Program-made: the position numbers and the translations under genes
Assembly: GCA_024697945.1 (NCBI GenBank)
Contig: JAILRU010000057.1
Coordinates: 1 to 43,357, forward strand
Source of the DNA: Bacteroidaceae bacterium
Lineage (GTDB): Bacteria; Bacteroidota; Bacteroidia; Bacteroidales; Bacteroidaceae
Direction of reading: 5' to 3'
DNA: 43,357 bases
Shown: positions 16,705 through 24,896 of the stretch, piece after piece
Layout: each line of letters opens with the position of its first letter
Position numbering within the stretch: the first letter of the stretch is position 1
The notes under the pieces: model-generated
The model's database searches: none
What the model was told of the DNA's origin: nothing
The model's input: only the letters and a program-made list of their open reading frames with translations

Positions 16705-18201
16705 ATGAATCAGACAACGAAGAATTGGTTAGGTGCAATTGCCCTTGTATTGGGCAGTAGTGCAGTTACTGGTGCAGTTGTAAGAAGTACTGCATCAAGC
16801 AGCGAACCCGTGATGAATCAATCTGCAGCAGCAACGCCTGCTTCTGTGGCAGCTCCCGTAGGACTAGTCGATTTGACTACGGCTGCAGAGAGTACGGTGG
16901 GGTCTGTCGTATATATTAAGGTAACACAGACAGGTAAGACGCAGCGAGTTCAGATACAAGACCCGTTCAGCGACTTCTTTGGTGATTTCTTTGGCTTCGG
17001 AGGTCGTGGACAGCAGCCCCAACAACGTGAATACAAACAGCCGGACCGTCATGCCGCAGGTAGTGGCGTGATTATCTCCGCAGACGGTTACATCGTGACG
17101 AACAATCATGTTGTTGGCGAGGCTGACGAGATTGAGGTGAAGCTCAACGACAATCGTGAATTCAAGGGCCGCATCATCGGTTGCGATGCTACAACAGACC
17201 TGGCGCTCATCAAGATTGATGCAAAGGATTTGCCAGCCATCAAGATTGGCAATAGCGACGACTTGAAGCTCGGTCAATGGGTTCTGGCTGTAGGTAATCC
17301 TTTCAACCTGACAAGTACTGTTACAGCCGGTATCGTCAGCGCTAAGGCTCGTTCACTCGGAGCCAACGGCATCGAGAGTTTCATCCAGACAGATGCTGCC
17401 ATCAATAGTGGCAACTCCGGTGGTGCCCTTGTCAATGAGAAGGGCGAACTGGTGGGCATCAATGCGATGCTCTACAGCCAGACGGGCAGCTATAGCGGCT
17501 ACGGCTTCGCTATTCCTACGAGCATCATGAACAAGGTTGTGGCTGACCTCAAGGTCTATGGTACCGTCCAGCGCGCAGTCCTTGGTGTTCAGGGGTCCGA
17601 TGTCTCCAACTGGATTGACAGCGAGAAGGCAAAGGGTAACGAACCCGATCTGGATGTAGTGGAAGGTGTCTATATCAATGAGGTGACCGATGCAAGTGCT
17701 GCCGAAGAGGCAGGTCTGCAAAAGGGTGATGTCGTGACCGAATTTGACGGGAAACATGTCACCAAGATGTCAGAACTGCAGGAGGCCATCGCTCAGCATC
17801 GTCCGGGCGATAAAGTGGATATCACATACAAACGTGGCAAGAAGGAACACAAAGTCAACGTCACTTTGCGCAACACTCAAGGTACGACGAAGGTGATGGA
17901 GGAAGTTGACCTCGACCAGATGGGCGTTTCCCTCAAGCCTATCAGCGAAGAGGAGCAGAAGGCGCTTGGCATCAACTACGGCTTGGTTATCAATGCTATC
18001 CGAAACGGTAAGATGAAGACTGCTGGAGCTGGCAAGGGTACCATCATCCTGCAGGTAAACGACCAGAAGATGCAGACCGTCGAGGACTGGGAAGAAGCGG
18101 TGAAGGGTGCCAACCAGAGTACCGACCGCACGCTATGGATTAAGGCTATCACGCCAAGCGGCCGCAAGGTCAGCTATGTGATTGAGCTGGATGAAAACTA
18201 A
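16705..18201 (+). CDS. DegP/DegQ-like (Do family) periplasmic serine protease
   Basis: An HtrA-type protease/chaperone that degrades or refolds damaged envelope proteins. The 498-aa protein begins with a signal or anchor helix (about 8-26). The trypsin-like domain follows, with catalytic His 135 (TNNHVVG), Asp 165 (TDLALIK) and Ser 238 (GNSGGALV). Two PDZ domains come after, at about 270-390 (with EEAGLQKGDVVTEFDGK) and 400-498 (with VILQVNDQ and DWEEAV). A Phe/Gly-rich LA-loop (FSDFFGDFFGFGGRG, 88-102) typical of Do proteases lies before the His. It is monocistronic, ending at an intrinsic terminator. Confidence 0.95.
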   Translation: MNQTTKNWLGAIALVLGSSAVTGAVVRSTASSSEPVMNQSAAATPASVAAPVGLVDLTTAAESTVGSVVYIKVTQTGKTQRVQIQDPFSDFFGDFFGFGGRGQQPQQREYKQPDRHAAGSGVIISADGYIVTNNHVVGEADEIEVKLNDNREFKGRIIGCDATTDLALIKIDAKDLPAIKIGNSDDLKLGQWVLAVGNPFNLTSTVTAGIVSAKARSLGANGIESFIQTDAAINSGNSGGALVNEKGELVGINAMLYSQTGSYSGYGFAIPTSIMNKVVADLKVYGTVQRAVLGVQGSDVSNWIDSEKAKGNEPDLDVVEGVYINEVTDASAAEEAGLQKGDVVTEFDGKHVTKMSELQEAIAQHRPGDKVDITYKRGKKEHKVNVTLRNTQGTTKVMEEVDLDQMGVSLKPISEEEQKALGINYGLVINAIRNGKMKTAGAGKGTIILQVNDQKMQTVEDWEEAVKGANQSTDRTLWIKAITPSGRKVSYVIELDEN

Positions 18202-18261
18202 CATCTCCGACCCCTCCAGGGGGGACGATGAATGAAGAAATGACATAATGATTAAATGAAA

Positions 18262-18297
18262 GTTCCCTGAATCCTTTGTGGGTTCGGGGAATTTTTA
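18262..18297 (+). terminator. Intrinsic terminator after the DegQ-like gene
   Basis: TTCCCTGAATCC (18263-18274) pairs, with G-U pairs, with GGGTTCGGGGAA (18280-18291), followed by TTTTTAT. The hairpin loop contains a TTTG that is also the -33 box of the next promoter, so terminator and promoter overlap. Confidence 0.75.
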
Positions 18298-18305
18298 TAT
18301 CTTTG
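18275..18305 (+). promoter_or_regulatory. Bacteroidetes-type promoter of the kinase/peptidase/PqqD operon
   Basis: TTTG (18275-18278), 19 bp, then TATCTTTG (18298-18305). The start site would be near 18312, giving a leader of about 20 nt before the ATG at 18333. Confidence 0.75.
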
Positions 18306-18332
18306 TGCCCGAAAAATTAAATAGGATAATTA

Positions 18333-18839
18333 ATGAGTAATTCTCTAAAGGTAATAATCTGTTTCGCTTTGCTCTGCATGGCTGCCGTTGGACCTCTTGA
18401 AGCCAAGAAGTACCATGTCAAACAGAAGCCCGTCTATATGATTGGTGTATGCATGTCGTTGGTCGATTCGGCAATCTATATGACAGACATGCATCTTGTT
18501 GACAACGTCACAATCGAGAACAAAACGCATTTTTTGAAGGACCGCCAGCTCTATTCCCTTCAGCTGAAACAATATGTGGAGTCTCACTTCAAGGGTGGTC
18601 CCTTCATTCCGGCTGTCTATTCTGGAGTGAAGCGTAAGCCAATGGAGCGCCGTTACCTCTCCCTGCACAAACGATACGTCCAGGGCAAGGAGCTGCGTCT
18701 GTTCCTGATTGACCAGAGTCAGTTCCGCTTCAAGCCTGAGGAATATATTGAAGACACCGTTATGCCCGAATCTTCTTCGGATAAAGACAAACAGAAAGAC
18801 AAGCAGAAAGAGAAGAAGAAAGGGAAGAAGGAAAGATGA
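18333..18839 (+). CDS. Small exported protein with Lys-rich tail, unknown function
   Basis: I do not recognise the family. The 168-aa product has a signal peptide (SLKVIICFALLCMAAVGPLEAKK) and a body of about 100 residues containing GVCMSLVDSAIYMTDMHLV and SHFKGGPFIPAVYSGVKRK. The tail (about 145-168) is almost entirely K, D, E and Q. It is the first gene after the promoter at 18275-18305, and its TGA overlaps the next ATG (ATGA at 18836), which ties it to the HPr-kinase-like gene. It could be a partner or substrate of that system, but nothing in the sequence proves it. Confidence 0.72.
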   Translation: MSNSLKVIICFALLCMAAVGPLEAKKYHVKQKPVYMIGVCMSLVDSAIYMTDMHLVDNVTIENKTHFLKDRQLYSLQLKQYVESHFKGGPFIPAVYSGVKRKPMERRYLSLHKRYVQGKELRLFLIDQSQFRFKPEEYIEDTVMPESSSDKDKQKDKQKEKKKGKKER

Positions 18840-19747
18840 AGAACAACATCGTACATCGTAAATCATTCATGAAAACATATTATTACAAGGTTGGGGGACA
18901 TGCCCTTGCTGTCAGTTTTGTTGATGAGGCAAACGACGACAGGCTCATCCCCTCGTTCAAGCCGTTCCGATTAGAAGAAAAGCCTGCCGAGTTGCTCTTC
19001 TCGTTGACCGTTGATGACAGTCTCGAATGGCAAGAGGACGGCGAGGAGATTGGTGTGTTTGACTGTGGAGGATGCAATCATGGCGTCTGTCGGATGGCGG
19101 ACGGCGGCTATCAGTATGCTGTTCACGACATCAGGGACGTGCTTTGTAGCCGTATGCGTAGTAATGCCGATTTCTCTGTATGTCAGGTGTCGCTCTTCGG
19201 CGAGACGTGGTCGCAGCGCAACTATGGACTGAACAATGCCCTGATGATGGCATACGCCTTTGCTGCTGCCTGCATGGGGACGATGCTCATGCATGCTTCC
19301 GTGATTCGTTGCGACGGCAAAGGCTACTTGATGACAGCTCCCAGCGGGACGGGCAAGAGTACGCATACCCGACTCTGGTACGACAACATCCCTGATTGCG
19401 ACCTCATGAACGACGACAATCCAGTGGTACGTATCATCGATGGTCAGGCCATTGTCTTCGGCAGTCCTTGGAGTGGTAAGACACCATGTTACCGCAACAT
19501 ACAGGCTCCCGTAGGTGGTATAGTCCGCATCCAACAGCGTCCCGAGAACAGCATCCGCAAGCTCAATCCTATTCAGGCTTTCTGCAACCTGCTTCCGGCA
19601 ATGAGCAATATGAAGTGGGACAAGCGCGTCTATAATGGCATTTGCGACGGCATAGGCGAAATCATCCGCCTTGTCGGTATGTACGAACTGGGTTGTCTGC
19701 CTAATGCAGAAGCTGCAATATTGTGTCATGATACGGTAGCGAGATAA
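18836..19747 (+). CDS. HPr-kinase/phosphorylase-like P-loop protein
   Basis: A 303-aa protein related to the C-terminal catalytic domain of HprK and to PEP-carboxykinase-like kinases. A Walker A sequence, APSGTGKSTHTRLW, lies near residue 168, followed by the acidic MNDDNPVV and by FGSPWSGK, all in the order expected for this group. The N-terminal 130 residues have no clear match. HprK relatives of this kind occur beside PqqD-like proteins in peptide-tailoring clusters, where some phosphorylate serine of a peptide precursor (for example in paeninodin biosynthesis). That role is inferred here from the neighbours. The ATG at 18836 overlaps the previous stop; an ATG at 18869 (MKTYYYKVGG) is an alternative start. 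Confidence 0.8.
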   Translation: MKNNIVHRKSFMKTYYYKVGGHALAVSFVDEANDDRLIPSFKPFRLEEKPAELLFSLTVDDSLEWQEDGEEIGVFDCGGCNHGVCRMADGGYQYAVHDIRDVLCSRMRSNADFSVCQVSLFGETWSQRNYGLNNALMMAYAFAAACMGTMLMHASVIRCDGKGYLMTAPSGTGKSTHTRLWYDNIPDCDLMNDDNPVVRIIDGQAIVFGSPWSGKTPCYRNIQAPVGGIVRIQQRPENSIRKLNPIQAFCNLLPAMSNMKWDKRVYNGICDGIGEIIRLVGMYELGCLPNAEAAILCHDTVAR

Positions 19748-19751
19748 GAAA

Positions 19752-20279
19752 GTGAAAAGTGCAATAAAACTCTTGATGCGGGTATTGCTGACCCCTTGGC
19801 GCAAACGATACCAGAAGCGCAACGGCTTGGTTTCCAATCAGCCGCGGCACGAACTGCCCAATGATGCATGGTTGAGCGAGGTGTCACAGATGTTGCGCGA
19901 AGGGAAGCCCTACGCTATCTACGTCAAGGGCTACAGTATGCGTCCCTTCATAGAGCATACCCGCGACCGTGTTTTCCTCGAGAAGCGTGACACCTATGAT
20001 GTTGGAGATGCTGTCCTTGCACAGATTGCTCCAGGCCACTATGTCCTGCATCGCATCATCGAGAAACAAGGCGACCATCTCACGTTGCAGGGCGATGGAA
20101 ACGTCCGCGGAGTGGAATATTGCCAGATACAAGATGTGAGTGGGGTAGTGACGCAGTACATTCGTCCCAATCGCACCATTTCAGCTGACGACCCGAAGCT
20201 CATCTGCCGAATCAAGTTGTGGCGCAGGCTTAGACCCATCAGACGCTACCTGTTGTTCGTATATAAAGCGGTTGTTTAG
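19752..20279 (+). CDS. S24/S26 signal-peptidase-like protein without membrane anchor
   Basis: A 175-aa protein with the S24/S26 peptidase fold. KGYSMRPFI (near residue 58) carries the nucleophile serine, VGDAVLA follows, and HYVLHRII (near 95) has a histidine where bacterial LepB has lysine, as in Sec11/SipW-type enzymes. GDGN follows. No clear transmembrane helix precedes the serine, so it may act in the cytoplasm or peripherally through its basic N-terminus. The start is a GTG at 19752, 4 bases after the kinase stop; an ATG at 19776 is possible. Its tight position between the kinase-like and PqqD-like genes suggests it cleaves a product of that pathway. Confidence 0.75.
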   Translation: MKSAIKLLMRVLLTPWRKRYQKRNGLVSNQPRHELPNDAWLSEVSQMLREGKPYAIYVKGYSMRPFIEHTRDRVFLEKRDTYDVGDAVLAQIAPGHYVLHRIIEKQGDHLTLQGDGNVRGVEYCQIQDVSGVVTQYIRPNRTISADDPKLICRIKLWRRLRPIRRYLLFVYKAVV

Positions 20280-20330
20280 CCTGTAAATAGTAAGTATTTA
20301 AATGTTAAATGATTAAATAGTAAATAAGAA

Positions 20331-20600
20331 ATGAAAATAAAGAAAGGATTTGAACTTCGCCAAGTGTGTGGCGAGAACATTATCGTGGCTTATGGTAAAG
20401 AGAACATCGACTTCAACAAAGTCATCAGCCTTAACGAATCGGCAGCTTACCTCTGGAAGAACATCACAGATAAGGACTTCACAGCCGACACTCTGGCTTC
20501 CCTGTTGCAAGGGGAGTACGAAGTGGATGCCGAGACTGCCAAGCACGATGCTCAGGCGCTGCTCGACGAATGGGTAAAGGTCGGACTTGTTGAGGGTTAA
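20331..20600 (+). CDS. PqqD-like protein (RiPP recognition element)
   Basis: An 89-aa single-domain PqqD-family protein. The typical NKVISLNESAAYLWKNI segment (about 28-45) is followed by a helix-turn-helix-like tail (LLQGEYEVDAETAKHDAQALLDEW, about 58-82). PqqD folds bind leader peptides of ribosomally made, modified peptides and present them to tailoring enzymes. It follows the S26-like gene by 51 bases of AT-rich repeat DNA. No obvious precursor peptide gene is seen next to it, so it may serve a precursor elsewhere or a non-RiPP role. Confidence 0.85.
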   Translation: MKIKKGFELRQVCGENIIVAYGKENIDFNKVISLNESAAYLWKNITDKDFTADTLASLLQGEYEVDAETAKHDAQALLDEWVKVGLVEG

Positions 20601-20683
20601 AGAGTTAAAGAGTTAATGGTTAATGAGGTAATAAGTTAATGTTTTACCTTTTCAACTTTTCAATTTTTAACCTTTTGCAGGAC

Positions 20684-22615
20684 ATGGGCGACACGTTGCG
20701 TCTGCCCGTCACGTTCATCATCATTGAGTTCATAGGCACATTTGCCTTTGCTATCTCAGGTGTACGTCTGTCCAGCACCAAGCAATTCGACATTTTTGGT
20801 GCCTGGATTGTTGGTATGGCCACAGCTATCGGGGGCGGAACGATTCGAGACCTCATGCTTGGCCTCAATCCCTTTTGGATGACGAACGGCAGCTACTTCA
20901 TCTGCTGCGCCTTGGCGGTCTTGGCGGTGGGTATGTTTGGCAAGTACATCATCCATCACACCTACACCTGGTTCATATTCGACACCATAGGTCTCGCGCT
21001 TTTCAATGTCATCGGCATCGAGAAGACGCTTGCCTTGGGACATCCGTTCTGGGTAGCCATCACGATGGGAACCGTTACGGGTGCTGGTGGTGGTATCATC
21101 CGTGATGTTCTTATGAACGATGTGCCGCTCATCTTCCGTGGCGAAATCTATGCCCTTGCCTGTGTGGCAGGAGGTGTGGCGTACGTCGTTTGTCTGCAGC
21201 TGGGGCTAAGCGTGGAAATCAGCGCTATGCTCAGCTCCTTCAGCGTCATCCTCATTCGCATTTTGGCTGTCAAGTTCCATTGGCAACTGCCAGTGTTGAA
21301 GGGCGAGGACAAAGCCTCCTCTGACACCACCTCCAAAGGAGAGAACAACATCCTCAGAACCATCCTTTTGCCATTGTTTGTTCTTCACTCTTCACTTTTC
21401 ACTCTTCAAGCTCAGCCCCAACAAATCTTCGGAGGGAATGTGCGGACGCTGACCTTGACCGTCGATGATGACCCGACGTTGCCGCCCTATATGGCCCTCG
21501 GAGGCCGACAGCATCTCGTCATCGAATGGGACGAGATGAGCCACGACTACAAGCGCTACAGGTATCACGTTGACCATTGCGACTGGGACTGGCAACCCAC
21601 CGACGGCATTTTCGAGAGTGACTTCCTCGAGGGACTCAACGACCAGCTCATAGAGGACTTCGAGAAGAGTTTCAACACGACGCAAATCTATACGCATTAT
21701 CGCCTGAACGTCCCCAACAGACAGCTACGTCTCCGCTTGAGCGGCAACTATCGCCTGCGCATCTATGAAGAGGATGAAGAAGACAATCCTGTGCTCGAGG
21801 CATGCTTCTGCATCTACGAGAAGACTGCAGGCATCAACGTACAGCTCAGCAGCAACACCGACATCGACTTCAACAGCAGCCACCAGCAGATGACGCTTGG
21901 CGTTGGCTTCGGTTCGCTCCCCGTTGTTGACCCGCAACGCGAGCTCAAGGTCGCCATCATGCAGAACCGTCGCTGGGACTTTAGGGTTGAGTCTTCTCCC
22001 GATGGTGATACGCGGAGTGGGGCGCTTGTTCCCAACGTCCGTCGGCCTAACGGGATAGATTTCACGCACAATCGTCAGCTCATCTTCCCAGGCGGCAGCG
22101 AGTACCATCGCTTCGAAATCCTCGACGTGCATCGTACGGCAACAGGAGTGGACCGTATCGAGTGGTTCGAGCCTTATTACCATGCCACGCTCTTTGCAGC
22201 CCAGCCGGACAGGAGCTACACCTATACCGAGGACCAGAACGGCGTCTATGTCGTGCGTAGTGCCGACGACTACGACGATGCCACGACGGCCGAGTATGTC
22301 GTGGTGCATTTCTTCCTGAAGACCCCACGTTTGGATGGCGGCGATGTCTATGTGGGCGGCCAGTGGACGGGTCAGACCTTCAATCCCGACTGCCGCATGG
22401 AGTACGACGAAATCAATCAGGAATATCATGCCGCCATCCTGCTGAAGCAAGGCTATTACAGCTACGAATACATCCAGCAGGACGGACTTACGACGCGCGC
22501 TATGGGCAGCTTCTTCGAGACGGAGAACGAGTACCAGGTGCTGGTCTATTATCGTGGCCAAGGCGCCCGCTACGACCGTCTCGCAGCCTACAGTATCGTA
22601 CATAATGCTAGGTAG
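20684..22615 (+). CDS. In-frame fusion: TRIC-family channel plus exported DUF5103 protein
   Basis: Two proteins that I know as separate families are read as one 643-aa frame. The first about 205 residues are a TRIC/UPF0126 membrane protein with seven helices and the paired motifs GGGTIRD and GAGGGIIRD. Residues from about 240 match DUF5103, an exported beta-rich protein of Bacteroidetes; its start would be the signal peptide LLPLFVLHSSLFTLQAQ at the junction. There the signal peptide would become an eighth membrane helix. An AAAGGAG lies at 21335-21341, eight bases before an ATC, so an independent start for the second half is possible. The frame is open from 20639, but that start is repeat DNA; 20684 gives the usual TRIC beginning. 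A sequencing or assembly error at a heptamer repeat (21384-21411) cannot be excluded. Confidence 0.75.
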   Translation: MGDTLRLPVTFIIIEFIGTFAFAISGVRLSSTKQFDIFGAWIVGMATAIGGGTIRDLMLGLNPFWMTNGSYFICCALAVLAVGMFGKYIIHHTYTWFIFDTIGLALFNVIGIEKTLALGHPFWVAITMGTVTGAGGGIIRDVLMNDVPLIFRGEIYALACVAGGVAYVVCLQLGLSVEISAMLSSFSVILIRILAVKFHWQLPVLKGEDKASSDTTSKGENNILRTILLPLFVLHSSLFTLQAQPQQIFGGNVRTLTLTVDDDPTLPPYMALGGRQHLVIEWDEMSHDYKRYRYHVDHCDWDWQPTDGIFESDFLEGLNDQLIEDFEKSFNTTQIYTHYRLNVPNRQLRLRLSGNYRLRIYEEDEEDNPVLEACFCIYEKTAGINVQLSSNTDIDFNSSHQQMTLGVGFGSLPVVDPQRELKVAIMQNRRWDFRVESSPDGDTRSGALVPNVRRPNGIDFTHNRQLIFPGGSEYHRFEILDVHRTATGVDRIEWFEPYYHATLFAAQPDRSYTYTEDQNGVYVVRSADDYDDATTAEYVVVHFFLKTPRLDGGDVYVGGQWTGQTFNPDCRMEYDEINQEYHAAILLKQGYYSYEYIQQDGLTTRAMGSFFETENEYQVLVYYRGQGARYDRLAAYSIVHNAR

Positions 22616-22681
22616 AAAGCCCCCCTCTGACTTCCCCTTTATGGGGAGAAGCAATGTTCAATGATAAATGTTCAATAGTAA

Positions 22682-23941
22682 ATGATAAATAGAACGCCTC
22701 TTTCTTGGATTCCGACGCTTTATTTGGGCGAGGCGCTGCCATACGCGGCTGTTATGCTGATGTCCCTCGTGCTCTATCAGGAGATGGGGCTGAGCGACAC
22801 GCAGATAACGCTCTATACGGGGTGGCTCGGTCTGCCTTGGGTCATCAAACCCTTGTGGAGCCCGATTGTTGACGGCATCCGGACGAAGCGCTGGTGGATT
22901 CTCGCCATGCAACTGCTCATCGGAGCCGCACTTGCCTTGCTTGCTTTCACCCTGCCCACGAAGTTCTGGCTCCAATGCTCCCTGGCGCTTTTCATGCTCA
23001 TCGCCTTCGGCAGCGCCACACACGACATCTGTGCCGACGGCTTCTACATCCTCGGACTCTCGAACAAAGACCAGGAGCTCTACGTAGGCCTCCGCAACAC
23101 GTTCTACCGCATCGGTATGGTGCTGGGGCAGGGCGGATTGGTCATGCTGGCAGGCTATCTGCAGGAGAGTGGAGCCTCCATCCCCATCTCGTGGAGTGTG
23201 ACGTTCCTGGCTGTCGCGGGCCTTATGATGATGCTCGGAGCCTACCACTGGAGGATGCTGCCCAAAGTGGAAGAAGTTAAGAGTGAAGAGCTCATTCATC
23301 AACCTTCATTCTTTCAGGACTTTGTCCTGACATTGAAAGTCTTCTTCTCCAAGCCGTACCTCATCACAGCCTTGCTCTTCATCCTGCTCTTCCGCCTGCC
23401 GGAGGGACTTTTGACGAAGATTGTACCGCTCTTCTTAAAGCGAACTGTCGAGGAGGGCGGACTGGGACTGACCGACGTACAATACGGCTTTGTCTATGGC
23501 ACGCTGGGCGTCATCGGACTGCTTGGCGGCGGCATCGTGGGCGGATGGCTTGTCTCGAAGTACGGCCTGCGACGGATGCTATGGCCGCTGGTGCTGTGCA
23601 TCACGTTGCCCGACATCGTCTATGTCTATCTGAGCATCTACGGCTCGGACAATCTGTCGCTCATAGCCACCTGTGTCTTTATCGAACAGCTCGGCTACGG
23701 CTTGGGCTTCACGGCCTACACCCTCTACCTTGTCAGCTTCTCGCATGGCGAACGCAGTACCTCAGTCTTCTCGTTCTGCACGGCGTTCCAGTACCTGGGT
23801 GGCGTCATGCTGCCGGGAATGGTGAGCGGCTGGATTTCGGACCAGATGGGCTACAGCCAGTTCTTCATCGCCGTGATGGGCTTCTGCCTCGTCACCTTCG
23901 CCGTAACAGCCTTAGTACGTCTTCCAGAGGAAGAAAGTTAA
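22682..23941 (+). CDS. MFS permease, AmpG-like
   Basis: A 419-aa inner-membrane transporter with twelve predicted helices. It has the AmpG-type opening PLSWIPTLYLGEALPY, the MGLSDTQITLYTGWLGLPWVIKPLWSPIVD segment of the first loop and ATHDICADGFYI of helix 4. AmpG carries anhydromuropeptides from the periplasm into the cytoplasm for cell-wall recycling. Bacteroidetes AmpG-like proteins may take other glycopeptides. The next gene encodes a DUF1460 peptidoglycan amidase-like protein, which strengthens the recycling role. The ATG at 22682 is embedded in AT-rich repeat DNA (ATGATAAAT units). Confidence 0.85.
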   Translation: MINRTPLSWIPTLYLGEALPYAAVMLMSLVLYQEMGLSDTQITLYTGWLGLPWVIKPLWSPIVDGIRTKRWWILAMQLLIGAALALLAFTLPTKFWLQCSLALFMLIAFGSATHDICADGFYILGLSNKDQELYVGLRNTFYRIGMVLGQGGLVMLAGYLQESGASIPISWSVTFLAVAGLMMMLGAYHWRMLPKVEEVKSEELIHQPSFFQDFVLTLKVFFSKPYLITALLFILLFRLPEGLLTKIVPLFLKRTVEEGGLGLTDVQYGFVYGTLGVIGLLGGGIVGGWLVSKYGLRRMLWPLVLCITLPDIVYVYLSIYGSDNLSLIATCVFIEQLGYGLGFTAYTLYLVSFSHGERSTSVFSFCTAFQYLGGVMLPGMVSGWISDQMGYSQFFIAVMGFCLVTFAVTALVRLPEEES

Positions 23942-23982
23942 AAATTAACTTCCATTTTAACTTCCGTTTAAACTCCAGTTTT

Positions 23983-24858
23983 ATGAAACGTTTGATAGTT
24001 CTTCTCATTTTTCACTTTTCACTTTTCACTTTTCACTTGCAGGCTCAGCCTGCCACCTACACCCGTCAGGACAGCCTCCGTGTCGTAGAACTGTTGGAAC
24101 TCGGGGCAAAGGAAGCATCGAAGGGTCAAAAGTCTCTGATGTTGTTCTACGCCCGCCAGCTGATGGACCGACCCTACGTGGGGCAGACACTGGAGGTGAA
24201 CGGCAAAGACGAGCAGCTGGCCATCAACCTGCAGAGCCTTGACTGCACCACGCTTGTCGAGAACGTCTGTGCCCTGGCGCTCACCACGAGCCACGGCAGC
24301 AAGCGGTGGGAGGACTACCTCAAATGGCTGCGGATGTTGCGCTACGACAATGGGAAAATCAACGGCTACAGCAGCCGCAACCACTACTTCAGCCAATGGA
24401 TTCAGTCGGCAACGCGGCAAGGACTGGTTCGCGAGATTGAGGCCGACCGCAGCATCACCGTCCCCATGAAGCTCAGCCTCACCTACATGAGCAGCCATCC
24501 AAATTCCTATCCCTTGCTCAAGGTCGATATGGAGGAGCGTCGCCTGATAGCCGAGATGGAGAAGCGCGTCTCTGGTGCCACCGTCCGCTACATACCGAAG
24601 GAAAGGGTAGGGGACAGCCGCGATGTGCTCAACTGCATTCACGATGGCGACATCCTTGCCATCACGACGAATAGGGCAGGTCTCGACATCGCCCATGTTG
24701 GCTTGGCAGTCTGGGGCAAGGACGGCAAACTCCACCTGCTCAACGCCAGCAGCATCCACAAGAAAGTCGTCTTGGAACCCATGACACTCTACGACTACAT
24801 GCAGGAGCACACCACCCAAACCGGCATCCGCGTCATCCGCCTGAATACCAAACAATAA
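23983..24858 (+). CDS. Exported DUF1460 peptidoglycan amidase-like protein
   Basis: A 291-aa protein of the DUF1460 family (N-acetylmuramoyl-L-alanine amidase-like, NlpC/P60-related cysteine hydrolases). The likely catalytic cysteine is in LDCTTLVENV (near residue 88) and the histidine in DIAHVGLAVW (near 245). The open frame continues far upstream inside the permease gene, but the ATG at 23983 starts a proper signal peptide (MKRLIVLLIFHFSLFTFHLQ). Part of that peptide is encoded by four perfect TTTTCAC heptamers (24009-24036). It probably trims peptidoglycan fragments in the periplasm before uptake by the AmpG-like permease 41 bases upstream. Confidence 0.85.
   Translation: MKRLIVLLIFHFSLFTFHLQAQPATYTRQDSLRVVELLELGAKEASKGQKSLMLFYARQLMDRPYVGQTLEVNGKDEQLAINLQSLDCTTLVENVCALALTTSHGSKRWEDYLKWLRMLRYDNGKINGYSSRNHYFSQWIQSATRQGLVREIEADRSITVPMKLSLTYMSSHPNSYPLLKVDMEERRLIAEMEKRVSGATVRYIPKERVGDSRDVLNCIHDGDILAITTNRAGLDIAHVGLAVWGKDGKLHLLNASSIHKKVVLEPMTLYDYMQEHTTQTGIRVIRLNTKQ
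24009..24036. repeat. Four perfect TTTTCAC heptamers inside a signal peptide
   Basis: Copies at 24009, 24016, 24023 and 24030. Seven is not a multiple of three, so gain or loss of one copy would shift the frame 10 to 18 codons after the start of the DUF1460 gene. Confidence 0.92.
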
Positions 24859-24896
24859 ACAACGAATTATTCTTTTCTCAAACAAAACATAGGACT

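Noticed and set aside
21725..22654. 309-codon minus-strand frame opposite the DUF5103 region
   Set aside because: Shadow of the coding strand; its start lies in AT-rich repeat DNA and no family features are visible.
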